In this document: positions 57,538-64,000 of the stretch, piece by piece
Layout of the letters: the number at the start of each line of letters is the position of its first letter
How positions within the stretch are numbered: position 1 is the stretch's first letter
From: Ferruginibacter paludis
Lineage (GTDB): Bacteria > Bacteroidota > Bacteroidia > Chitinophagales > Chitinophagaceae
DNA: 64,000 bases
Direction of reading: 5' to 3'
NCBI RefSeq assembly: GCF_030409685.1
Contig: NZ_JAUFQJ010000024.1
Span: forward strand, 248,001-312,000
Notes under the pieces: model-generated
What the model saw: the letters and a program-made list of their open reading frames with translations, nothing else
What the model was told of the DNA's origin: nothing
Database searches by the model: none
Translations under genes and position numbers: made by a program

Positions 57538-58731
57538 ATGAAACAATTTGTAGCGATACCAGCTGCTGCATTGATATTATTGTGCAGTTGCGGCGATAGT
57601 AAAAAAGACAGCAATGCAAATTTGAATGATAAAAAAGCAGCCCTTGAAAAATTAAAAGGCGAAAAAGATAAACTGGATTCAAAGATTACGAGTCTTGAAA
57701 CGGATCTTGCTAAAATTGATACCAGTGCAGCAGCACAACAAAAAGCAAAACTGGTAGCAGTGCAAACTTTAGCTGCCAGTGACTTCGCTCACTACATTGA
57801 ACTGCAGGGACGAATTGATGCTGAAAATGTAAGCTATGTTACGCCACGTGGTGCACCTGGACAAGTAAAGGCTATCTACGTAAAGCAGGGCCAGCAGGTA
57901 AAAAAAGGCCAGCTGTTATTGAAGCTGGATAATGCCGTAGTGCAGCAAAACGTGGTAGCAGCAAGACAAGGCCTGGAAAGCATTAAAACGCAACTGAGCT
58001 ATGCAAAAAACATTTACCAGCGCCAGAAAAATTTATGGGACCAGGGCATTGGCACCGAAGTGCAATTGATTACTGCAAAGAACAATGTAGCTACTTTGGA
58101 AAACCAATTACAGGCCAGTGAAGAAAATGTAAAGGCTGTGCAGGAACAAGCCAACACCTCCCTGGTATACAGTGATGTTAATGGCATTGCTGACCAGGTA
58201 ACGGTAAAGATGGGCGAATCATTTGGCAGCCCCGGGTCTGGTGTTATAAAAATTGTAAACAACAGCCAGCTGAAAGTTACCGGTAATATTCCTGAAAATT
58301 ATCTTGGCTCTGTAAGTAAAGGAAGTCCTATAATCATTCAGCTTCCGGATGCCAACAAAACGATTAACGCCAATGTAAGTTTTGTAGGCGCTTCTATTGA
58401 TGTCATCAACAGGGGATTTGTTGTGGAAGCAAAACTGCCTGCTGATCCATCACTTAAACCAAACCAGATAGCCCTGATGAAGATCAAGGATTATGGAGCA
58501 TCCAATACCATTGTTGTTCCGTTGAACACATTGCAGAACGATGAGAAAGGAAAGTTTGTAATGGTGGCAACCACCGAGAATGGTAAAATGATTGCGCATA
58601 AAAGAACCGTTAATATTGGCCAGTTGAATGGCGATTCGCTGGAAGTAAAAACAGGTTTAAAAGCCGGCGATGTATTGATTACTGAAGGATTCGGGAGTTT
58701 GTACGAAGGGCAGTTGGTGACGCTGAAATAA
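57538..58731 (+). CDS. RND efflux periplasmic adaptor (membrane fusion protein)
   Basis: 397 residues from the ATG at 57538 (MKQFVAIPAAALILLCSCGD), which gives a lipobox LLCSCGD, so the adaptor is lipid-anchored. A coiled coil follows (AALEKLKGEKDKLDSKITSL, and the hairpin around KTQLSYAKNIYQRQKNLWDQ). The lipoyl/barrel-sandwich region is APGQVKAIYVKQGQQVKKGQ, and the beta-barrel SDVNGIADQVTVKMGESFG. It joins the inner-membrane pump to the TolC protein. The gene sits 58 bp after tolC. Confidence 0.92.
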   Translation: MKQFVAIPAAALILLCSCGDSKKDSNANLNDKKAALEKLKGEKDKLDSKITSLETDLAKIDTSAAAQQKAKLVAVQTLAASDFAHYIELQGRIDAENVSYVTPRGAPGQVKAIYVKQGQQVKKGQLLLKLDNAVVQQNVVAARQGLESIKTQLSYAKNIYQRQKNLWDQGIGTEVQLITAKNNVATLENQLQASEENVKAVQEQANTSLVYSDVNGIADQVTVKMGESFGSPGSGVIKIVNNSQLKVTGNIPENYLGSVSKGSPIIIQLPDANKTINANVSFVGASIDVINRGFVVEAKLPADPSLKPNQIALMKIKDYGASNTIVVPLNTLQNDEKGKFVMVATTENGKMIAHKRTVNIGQLNGDSLEVKTGLKAGDVLITEGFGSLYEGQLVTLK

Positions 58732-58739
58732 TTCCTCCT

Positions 58740-58753
58740 TCCCCTGAAGGGGA
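58740..58753. repeat. Palindromic CCCCTGAAGGGG segment after the adaptor gene
   Basis: T-CCCCT-GA-AGGGG-A, a small perfect palindrome just after the adaptor stop. It resembles the CCCCTTGAAGGG segment found inside the B12/GTPase gene at 13894-13905. Confidence 0.4.
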
Positions 58754-58803
58754 GCCAAAGGCAGTTCACCATTCAATTGGAAGGCGTTCCACAATGGTTT
58801 GTT

Positions 58804-58830
58804 GTACAAGGGCGTGACACAACGATGATG
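58804..58830 (+). repeat. Interspersed repeat, diverged copy 3
   Basis: GTACAAGGGCGTGACACAACGATGATG shares GTACAAG and a GCGTGACxC(A)ACG-like core with copies 1 and 2 but is more diverged. It lies between the adaptor and RND pump genes. Confidence 0.4.
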
Positions 58831-58944
58831 ACATGAAATACTGAAGCCCGGACAGACAAATTCATAAAAGTAACATCAGGAACAAGACACATAAAACACA
58901 ATCGCACCGACTCTTTTTGGAGATATGGCGTAAAACTAATTTGT

Positions 58945-61900
58945 ATGAGTTCAATAGAAAAAATTAAAAACAAGTTTAAAGAATTTAAACCAACCTCCTG
59001 GAGTATCGGCAACAAAACCACCATCTACCTGGTAATGTTGTTTGTATCGCTGATGGGAATTTACCAGTTTATTACTTTACCGAAAGAACAGTTTCCGGAT
59101 ATTGTGATACCGACTATTTATGTACAAACAATTTATGTAGGTAACTCGCCAAAGGATATAGAAAACCTGGTTACAAGGCCCCTTGAAAAACAGATAAAGG
59201 GTATTACCGGTGCCAAGATCAAAAAATTTACCAGTACGTCACAACAGGATTATTCTGCCATAGTTGTAGAGTTTGATACAGATGTTAAAACCGACGTGGC
59301 GCTGCAAAAAGTAAAGGACGCCATGGATAAGGCCAAGCAGGATTTGCCAACAGATCTTACCCAGGTGCCTACGGCTTTGGAAGTAAACCTGAGCGACGTA
59401 CCGATTATGTATGTAAACATGAGTGGCGATTATGACATGACCCGGCTGAAAAAATTTGCAGACGATTTGAAAGATAAACTGGAAGATGTACCGCAGATAA
59501 ACCGCATTGATATTGTGGGCGCACCTGAAAGAGAATTTCAGATTAACGTAGATAACTACCGCATGCAAACCGCTGGTGTAACCTTTGATGATATTGCCAA
59601 TGCTGTATCAAGAGAAAACATGGATATCTCCGGGGGCTTGCTGGACGTGGGTTCTATGAAACGAAACCTGCAGCTGAAAGGCCAGTTTAAAACCAAGTAT
59701 GATATTGAAGCCGTGCTGGTACGCAATACAGGCGGTGCTCCTATTTATTTAAAAGATATCGCTGTTATAAAAGACACCACCAAGGATGCGGAAAGTTTCG
59801 CACGGCTGGATGGCAAAAATGTGGTGACGCTTAACATCATTAAACGTAGTGGTGAAAACCTGATTGAAACAAGTGACGCCATAAAAAAAGCGGTGGCAGA
59901 AGCCAAAGGCGTTTTATACCCGGAAGATTTAAAAGCAGTGATAACCGGCGACCAGAGTATTAAAACCCGAAGCTCCTTTAATGACCTGGTAACTTCCATC
60001 ATTATTGGTTTTATTTTAGTGTTGATTGTGCTGATGTTTTTTATGGGTGTTACCAATGCCTTCTTTGTGGCATTGTCTGTACCATTGAGCATGTTCCTGG
60101 CATTTGTATTTTTACCAGGTGCGGATCTCATCGTAGGCACCCATGTTACACTCAACTTTATCGTGCTGTTTGCGCTATTATTTGGCCTCGGTATTATTGT
60201 GGATGACGCCATTGTTGTAATAGAAAATACCCACCGCATATTTGTACAGGGCGCAGGAAGAATGACAATTAATACCTCAGCCAAAAGGGCTGCAGGCGAG
60301 GTCTTCATACCGGTATTAGCTGGTACGCTCACAACGCTGGCGCCTTTCTTTCCACTGCTGTTCTGGCCTGGAATTATTGGCCGCTTTATGGTGTATTTAC
60401 CAACCATGCTCATCTTTACTTTAGCGGCATCACTGGTAGTTGCGTTTATAATGAATCCAGTTTTTGCAGTAGACTTTATGAACCACCCCGAAGGTGAAGC
60501 CAAAGAACCAAAATCAGCCATCTTTAAAAAACCTGCTTTTTGGATTGCCGTAGCAGCCGGTGTTTTACTGGATGTTACGGGGTTTACCTTCCTGGGCAAC
60601 CTGCTCATTTTCTTTATGCTGCTGGTGGTATTAAATAAATATTTTCTTACAGATGCCATTCATTATTTTCAAAACCATGCATTACCATGGATCATGGGGC
60701 ATTACGAAAATTTATTACGCTGGGCATTAAAGGGCTGGCGGCCGGTTCATCTTTTATTAGGTACCGTCGGGTTGTTAATAATTTCAGTAATTGTATTTGT
60801 ATTATCAATACAAAGCGGTCGTGTAGGAATCGCCTTTTTTCCTAAGGCAGATCCAAACCAGATTTTTGTGTACCTGAAATTGCCCGTAGGTACCAGTGTA
60901 GAGTATACCGATTCGGTGACCCATCTGCTCGAAAAAAGAGTGAATAAAGTGTTGGGCGTAGATCCCGAAACCAACAAACAAAATCCCATTGTTGAGAGTG
61001 TCATCAGCAACGTGGCCATTGGCGCAGGCGACCCTTCCAGCGGCGACAGGAGCACACGAAGCGAACTGGGACGTATACAGGTATCATTTGTAGAATACGA
61101 AAAAAGACATGGTAAATCAACCAAACCCTATCTTGACGAGATACGGGCTGAAATGAAAGGCATACCTGGCGCTGAAATAAGTGTTGACCAGGAAAGCAGT
61201 GGTCCGCCTACCGATCCACCGATAAACATTGAAGTATCCAGCGAAGATTTTGATGGTTTGGTAAAGACAGCTGTTAATCTTAAAAATTATTTAGACTCTA
61301 TACAAGTGCCCGGTGTAGAGGAATTGAAAATGGATGTTGATTTAAACAATCCTGAAATAACATTGACTGTTGACAGGGAGCGTGCATTGATACAAGGAGT
61401 GTCTTCGGCCCAGATTGGCCAGGCAATCCGTACCGGTTTATTTGGCCGTGAAATATCAAAAATTAAAGAAGGAAAAGACGAATATAAAATTCAGTTGCGC
61501 AACAATGAACTGCAGCGAAAGGATTTAAGCAACCTCTTAAATATGCGTGTGTCTTTCCGCGACATGGCCGTTGGAGGAGCTGTAAAAAATATTCCCATCA
61601 GTGCACTCGTTAAAATAGAACCCACCAGTACTTTTGGCAGTATCAAACGTAAAAATCAAAAACGTGTCATTACTTTGCGCAGCAATGTGCTTACTACAAA
61701 AGGATACAATGCCACTTCTGTAAATGCCATTATTACCAACTACATTAATGCCTTTAAAGGAAAAGCAGACGGTGTTACAATTAAACAAACCGGTGAAGGC
61801 GAACAACAGGCAGAAACAGGTGCCTTTCTTTCAAGAGCCCTGGCTTATGCATTAGGGTTGATTTTACTGGTACTGGTAATACAATTTAACAGTGTCAGCA

Positions 61901-62550
61901 AACCGATTATCATTCTTACCGAAATTATTTTTAGTGTAATAGGTGTGCTCCTTGGCTTCGCCATAACTGGTATGGAAGTGTCTGTTTTAATGACCGGTTT
62001 GGGTATCGTAGGTCTTGCCGGTATCGTGGTAAAAAATGGTATTTTGGTAATAGAGTTTGCAGATGAGTTAAGAGGTCGTGGCATGAAAACAAGAGAAGCT
62101 GTGATACAAGCCGGTAAAACACGCATCATCCCGGTATTGTTAACCGCCCTCGCAGCCATCCTTGCTTTTATCCCGATTGCAGTAGGTTTCAACATTAACT
62201 TTGTCACGTTGTTTTCCGAATTAAATCCGCACATTTATTTTGGTGGCGATAACGTGGCATTCTGGAAACCATTGAGCTGGACGATCATCTTTGGTTTGGC
62301 ATTCGCCTTCTTTATGACCCTGGTAATTGTACCCGCGATGTACCTGATTGCTGAAAGATTAAAACGTCCGATGCGCAATATGTTCGGCGGTAAATGGATC
62401 AGCTTTATGGGCATACCGCCATTGATATTTTTATTTATGCCGCTGATGATTATCACTGCCTTCCGGCACAACAGGGATGTAAGGCGCAGAAAAAGAAGAT
62501 TACAAAATGATACCGCCTCCAGCAAAACCTGGAACGGAAGCTGGTTATAA
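58945..62550 (+). CDS. RND-family efflux permease, enlarged
   Basis: A 1201-residue pump, longer than AcrB (about 1050). The N-terminal first transmembrane helix is followed by EQFPDIVIPTIYVQTIYVGN, the porter-domain start. TM4 contains the proton-relay pair in GLGIIVDDAIVVIENTHRIF. Residues about 510-575 (HPEGEAKEPKSAIFKKPAFW; VLLDVTGFTFLGNLLIFFML) are an extra insert with two hydrophobic segments between the two halves. The C-terminus adds another hydrophobic stretch (FMGIPPLIFLFMPLMIITAF) and a basic tail. It is the pump of the TetR-TolC-adaptor operon; the substrates are unknown. Confidence 0.93.
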   Translation: MSSIEKIKNKFKEFKPTSWSIGNKTTIYLVMLFVSLMGIYQFITLPKEQFPDIVIPTIYVQTIYVGNSPKDIENLVTRPLEKQIKGITGAKIKKFTSTSQQDYSAIVVEFDTDVKTDVALQKVKDAMDKAKQDLPTDLTQVPTALEVNLSDVPIMYVNMSGDYDMTRLKKFADDLKDKLEDVPQINRIDIVGAPEREFQINVDNYRMQTAGVTFDDIANAVSRENMDISGGLLDVGSMKRNLQLKGQFKTKYDIEAVLVRNTGGAPIYLKDIAVIKDTTKDAESFARLDGKNVVTLNIIKRSGENLIETSDAIKKAVAEAKGVLYPEDLKAVITGDQSIKTRSSFNDLVTSIIIGFILVLIVLMFFMGVTNAFFVALSVPLSMFLAFVFLPGADLIVGTHVTLNFIVLFALLFGLGIIVDDAIVVIENTHRIFVQGAGRMTINTSAKRAAGEVFIPVLAGTLTTLAPFFPLLFWPGIIGRFMVYLPTMLIFTLAASLVVAFIMNPVFAVDFMNHPEGEAKEPKSAIFKKPAFWIAVAAGVLLDVTGFTFLGNLLIFFMLLVVLNKYFLTDAIHYFQNHALPWIMGHYENLLRWALKGWRPVHLLLGTVGLLIISVIVFVLSIQSGRVGIAFFPKADPNQIFVYLKLPVGTSVEYTDSVTHLLEKRVNKVLGVDPETNKQNPIVESVISNVAIGAGDPSSGDRSTRSELGRIQVSFVEYEKRHGKSTKPYLDEIRAEMKGIPGAEISVDQESSGPPTDPPINIEVSSEDFDGLVKTAVNLKNYLDSIQVPGVEELKMDVDLNNPEITLTVDRERALIQGVSSAQIGQAIRTGLFGREISKIKEGKDEYKIQLRNNELQRKDLSNLLNMRVSFRDMAVGGAVKNIPISALVKIEPTSTFGSIKRKNQKRVITLRSNVLTTKGYNATSVNAIITNYINAFKGKADGVTIKQTGEGEQQAETGAFLSRALAYALGLILLVLVIQFNSVSKPIIILTEIIFSVIGVLLGFAITGMEVSVLMTGLGIVGLAGIVVKNGILVIEFADELRGRGMKTREAVIQAGKTRIIPVLLTALAAILAFIPIAVGFNINFVTLFSELNPHIYFGGDNVAFWKPLSWTIIFGLAFAFFMTLVIVPAMYLIAERLKRPMRNMFGGKWISFMGIPPLIFLFMPLMIITAFRHNRDVRRRKRRLQNDTASSKTWNGSWL

Positions 62551-62570
62551 ATTAGAAGTTGTTTACAAAA

Positions 62571-62598
62571 ATGCCGCCTGCGAATGGCGGCATTTTTT
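62571..62598 (+). terminator. Terminator of the efflux operon
   Basis: ATGCCGCC (62571-62578) pairs perfectly with GGCGGCAT (62586-62593) across 7 nt, followed by T residues to 62598. Confidence 0.88.
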
Positions 62599-62639
62599 AT
62601 GCATTCAATTTGGGACCGTGAACATTCATTTTTCCATGT

Positions 62640-62775
62640 GCTGTTGTTCCTGCTATCCGTTGCAAGCCCTCCCTAACCGCTGGCCGGGTTTACAACCGTC
62701 GCCAGGGTTACTCCGGCCTTTCGTCTCCTATCCGGCAGCCATTGGGCAGTTGATTATGGCCGGGCTTTTTGAGAT
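62640..62775. other. GC-rich structured intergenic block
   Basis: 62641-62760 is about 58% G+C by my count (70 of 120), far above the surrounding intergenic DNA. It contains repeated GGCCGGG strings (62682-62688, 62758-62764) and a potential stem CCGG-cag-CCAT / ATGG-CCGG (62732-62742 with 62756-62763) followed by a T-rich run. The ORF over it has no plausible protein. It may be an intergenic repeat element. Confidence 0.5.
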
Positions 62776-62879
62776 TTTTTGTTAAGGTTCAACAAGCAGG
62801 CATTTAACACACAGATTTTATTGAGTAAAATTATTTCATAGTAATTTGCAGTCGACATCGCATTTCAAAATATAACAGC

Positions 62880-63410
62880 ATGAATATTGCAGCCATTTCA
62901 GGGAGCTTAAAGTCAGCATCCACCAACATAAATATCCTGAAAGCCATTGCAGCATTGGCCCCGGAGCATGTACACATTGCGATGGTAGCAGGACTGGAAA
63001 AACTACCTCACTTTAGTCCGGATATAGAAACAGGCGATGAACTTGTAAATGATTTTCGTAAACGAATCGGCAAGGCGGATGGCGTTATTTTTTCAACGCC
63101 GGAATATGCATTTGGAATACCCGGCTCATTAAAAAATGCATTGGATTGGTTGGTATCATCCGGTGAGCTCAATGAAAAACCAATTGCAGCAATCAGTGCT
63201 TCTCCGCTCTATTCAGGTGGTGATAAAGCACTCGCTTCTTTACTGTTAACCCTTACCGCATTGGGCACCAGGTTCGATGCACAATCTTCTATAAGTATTG
63301 GCAACATCAAAAATAAAATGAGCCCCGACGGCACCATAACAGATGTGGCAACTATCCAAGCGCTGCAATCCCTTTTAACTAATTTAATGGAGAGAATAAG
63401 CAAGCCTTAA
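62880..63410 (+). CDS. NAD(P)H-dependent FMN reductase family protein
   Basis: A 176-residue flavodoxin-like protein. NIAAISGSLKSASTNINILK contains the phosphate-binding GS(L/T)-(R/K)xxSxN loop, GVIFSTPEYAFGIPGSLKNA the TPEY...PG-xLKNA flavin motif, and ASPLYSGGDKALASLLLTLT the family's later loop. It reduces quinones, azo dyes or metals using NAD(P)H. It overlaps the convergent AraC-family gene end by 4 bp. Confidence 0.9.
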   Translation: MNIAAISGSLKSASTNINILKAIAALAPEHVHIAMVAGLEKLPHFSPDIETGDELVNDFRKRIGKADGVIFSTPEYAFGIPGSLKNALDWLVSSGELNEKPIAAISASPLYSGGDKALASLLLTLTALGTRFDAQSSISIGNIKNKMSPDGTITDVATIQALQSLLTNLMERISKP

Positions 63411-64000
63411 TTTACCGCCGGCTTGTTGTATTTATTACGGTATTCAATTGGCGTAAGCCCGGTAATTTTTTTAAAAACGGTTCTGAAGGCCTTGGTGTCG
63501 GTATAACCCACGTCATACATTACCTGGTTAATGTTCTTCAGACTGCTTTCAAATTTTCTTTTGGCTGCTTCAATCTTCACCCGCTGAATATATTCTACCA
63601 CTGTATTATTCGTGGCTTTTTTAAACCTGCGTTCAAAGCTTCTTCTTCCAACGGCTACCATGTCCGCCAGCTCATCCACCGTAATTTTTTCCTGGTAATT
63701 ATTTTCTATAAATTCCTGTGTGGTTATAATCTCCACATCTTCATGTTCCTTCTGTCCCTGGAACATCATAAAGGATGACTGGCTGTCGCGGTCAATATCT
63801 ATTGCGAAATATTTGGAGGCCAGTATCGCTGTATTCCGGTCGGTATATTTTTCAACCAGGTACAACAGCAGGTTCCAGTAAGAGGTGGCACCACCGCTTG
63901 AATAAATGCCCTGCTCCTCTGTAATAATGCTGCCATCCACCAGCTCAACTTCGGGAAACATGGTTCTGAAATCGTTGGTCATGTTCCAGTGGGTTGAACA
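63407..64000 (-). CDS. GlxA-type AraC-family transcriptional regulator (5' part cut by window edge)
   Basis: The visible frame is open from 63407 to the right edge. The ATG at 63982 is not the start: upstream codons in frame read CSTHWN, so the sequence ...THWNMTNDFRTMFPEVELVD continues the (A/S)TTHW motif of GlxA-like DJ-1/PfpI sensor domains. The C-terminal part has two AraC helix-turn-helix units: ITVDELADMVAVGRRSFERR, and INQVMYDVGYTDTKAFRTVF before the terminal KKITGLTPIEYRNKY. It probably senses a metabolite and may control the adjacent reductase. Confidence 0.92.
   Translation of the reverse strand, partial: CSTHWNMTNDFRTMFPEVELVDGSIITEEQGIYSSGGATSYWNLLLYLVEKYTDRNTAILASKYFAIDIDRDSQSSFMMFQGQKEHEDVEIITTQEFIENNYQEKITVDELADMVAVGRRSFERRFKKATNNTVVEYIQRVKIEAAKRKFESSLKNINQVMYDVGYTDTKAFRTVFKKITGLTPIEYRNKYNKPAVN

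Noticed and set aside
59745..60659. Minus-strand ORF of 304 codons inside the RND pump gene
   Set aside because: It is a shadow ORF rich in Ser, Thr, Lys and Pro on the antisense strand; the plus frame has full RND motifs.
62507..62785. Plus-strand ORF of 92 codons downstream of the RND gene
   Set aside because: It runs through the operon terminator and the GC-rich block and resembles no protein; the block is better described as non-coding.
1..64000. tRNA or rRNA genes, integrase, transposase or phage genes
   Set aside because: I looked for them on both strands and saw none; mobile-element claims are limited to short dispersed repeats.

Overview
The window looks like a chromosomal segment of a Bacteroidota bacterium, most likely family Chitinophagaceae. 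This is inference from content, not a database match. The supporting signs are gldA and a TonB-dependent receptor, a type IX secretion sorting-domain-like protein, many lipoproteins, DUF5777 and DUF6496 proteins, an IcmF-type mutase, near absence of Shine-Dalgarno sites, and -7 boxes of the TAnnTTTG type. No rRNA, tRNA, CRISPR array, transposase or phage gene was seen. A protein is cut at each end: a beta-propeller/phosphoesterase at the left and a GlxA-type AraC regulator at the right.

Layout. 1-9800: exported propeller protein, amidohydrolase, CBM9-like protein, two very acidic small proteins, a lysine-rich DUF6496 protein, a PfpI-like protein, an Fpg/Nei glycosylase, an ECF sigma factor with a small membrane partner, and small unknowns. 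9809-14335: aldose epimerase and a split isobutyryl-CoA mutase (cobalamin plus GTPase protein, then the mutase protein). 14515-25466: an 11 kb redox island with a Tat-exported ferredoxin-type protein, NrfD-type membrane protein, c-type cytochrome, an ethylbenzene-dehydrogenase-gamma-like lipoprotein, a YceI-like lipoprotein, two CX4CH cytochrome-like lipoproteins and two DUF5777 proteins. 25719-35381: rsmA, pdxA, an ABC exporter with LolA-like protein, a sorting-domain-like miniprotein, a small wHTH/membrane-protein unit with a decayed paralogue, and a TonB receptor. 35866-50949: mostly housekeeping genes (radA, comF-like, gpx, holB, ricT, gldA, eno, ftsB/divIC-like, nth, acyl-CoA ligase). 51040-64000: DUF1015 and serC, a phospholipase-C-like protein, a DUF502 protein, a TetR-TolC-adaptor-RND efflux operon, an FMN reductase and the cut AraC regulator.

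The most interesting region is the redox island. Two tandem units share one plan (leading lipoprotein, CX4CH cytochrome-like lipoprotein, DUF5777 protein). Each of the four transcription units in the island has a CRP/FNR-type palindrome centred about 105-127 bp upstream of its first start codon. The island encodes electron-transfer subunits but no molybdopterin catalytic subunit. A 77-residue Tat protein in it repeats the N-terminal part of the adjacent iron-sulfur protein. I read this as a co-regulated periplasm/outer-membrane electron-transfer system of unknown substrate.

Other points of note: the mutase split with a large intercistronic hairpin, a 14-bp perfect hairpin lying on lipobox codons, an interspersed GTACAAG repeat in three intergenic regions, a TetR operator laid over a near-ideal Bacteroidota promoter, and a GC-rich structured intergenic block near the right end.
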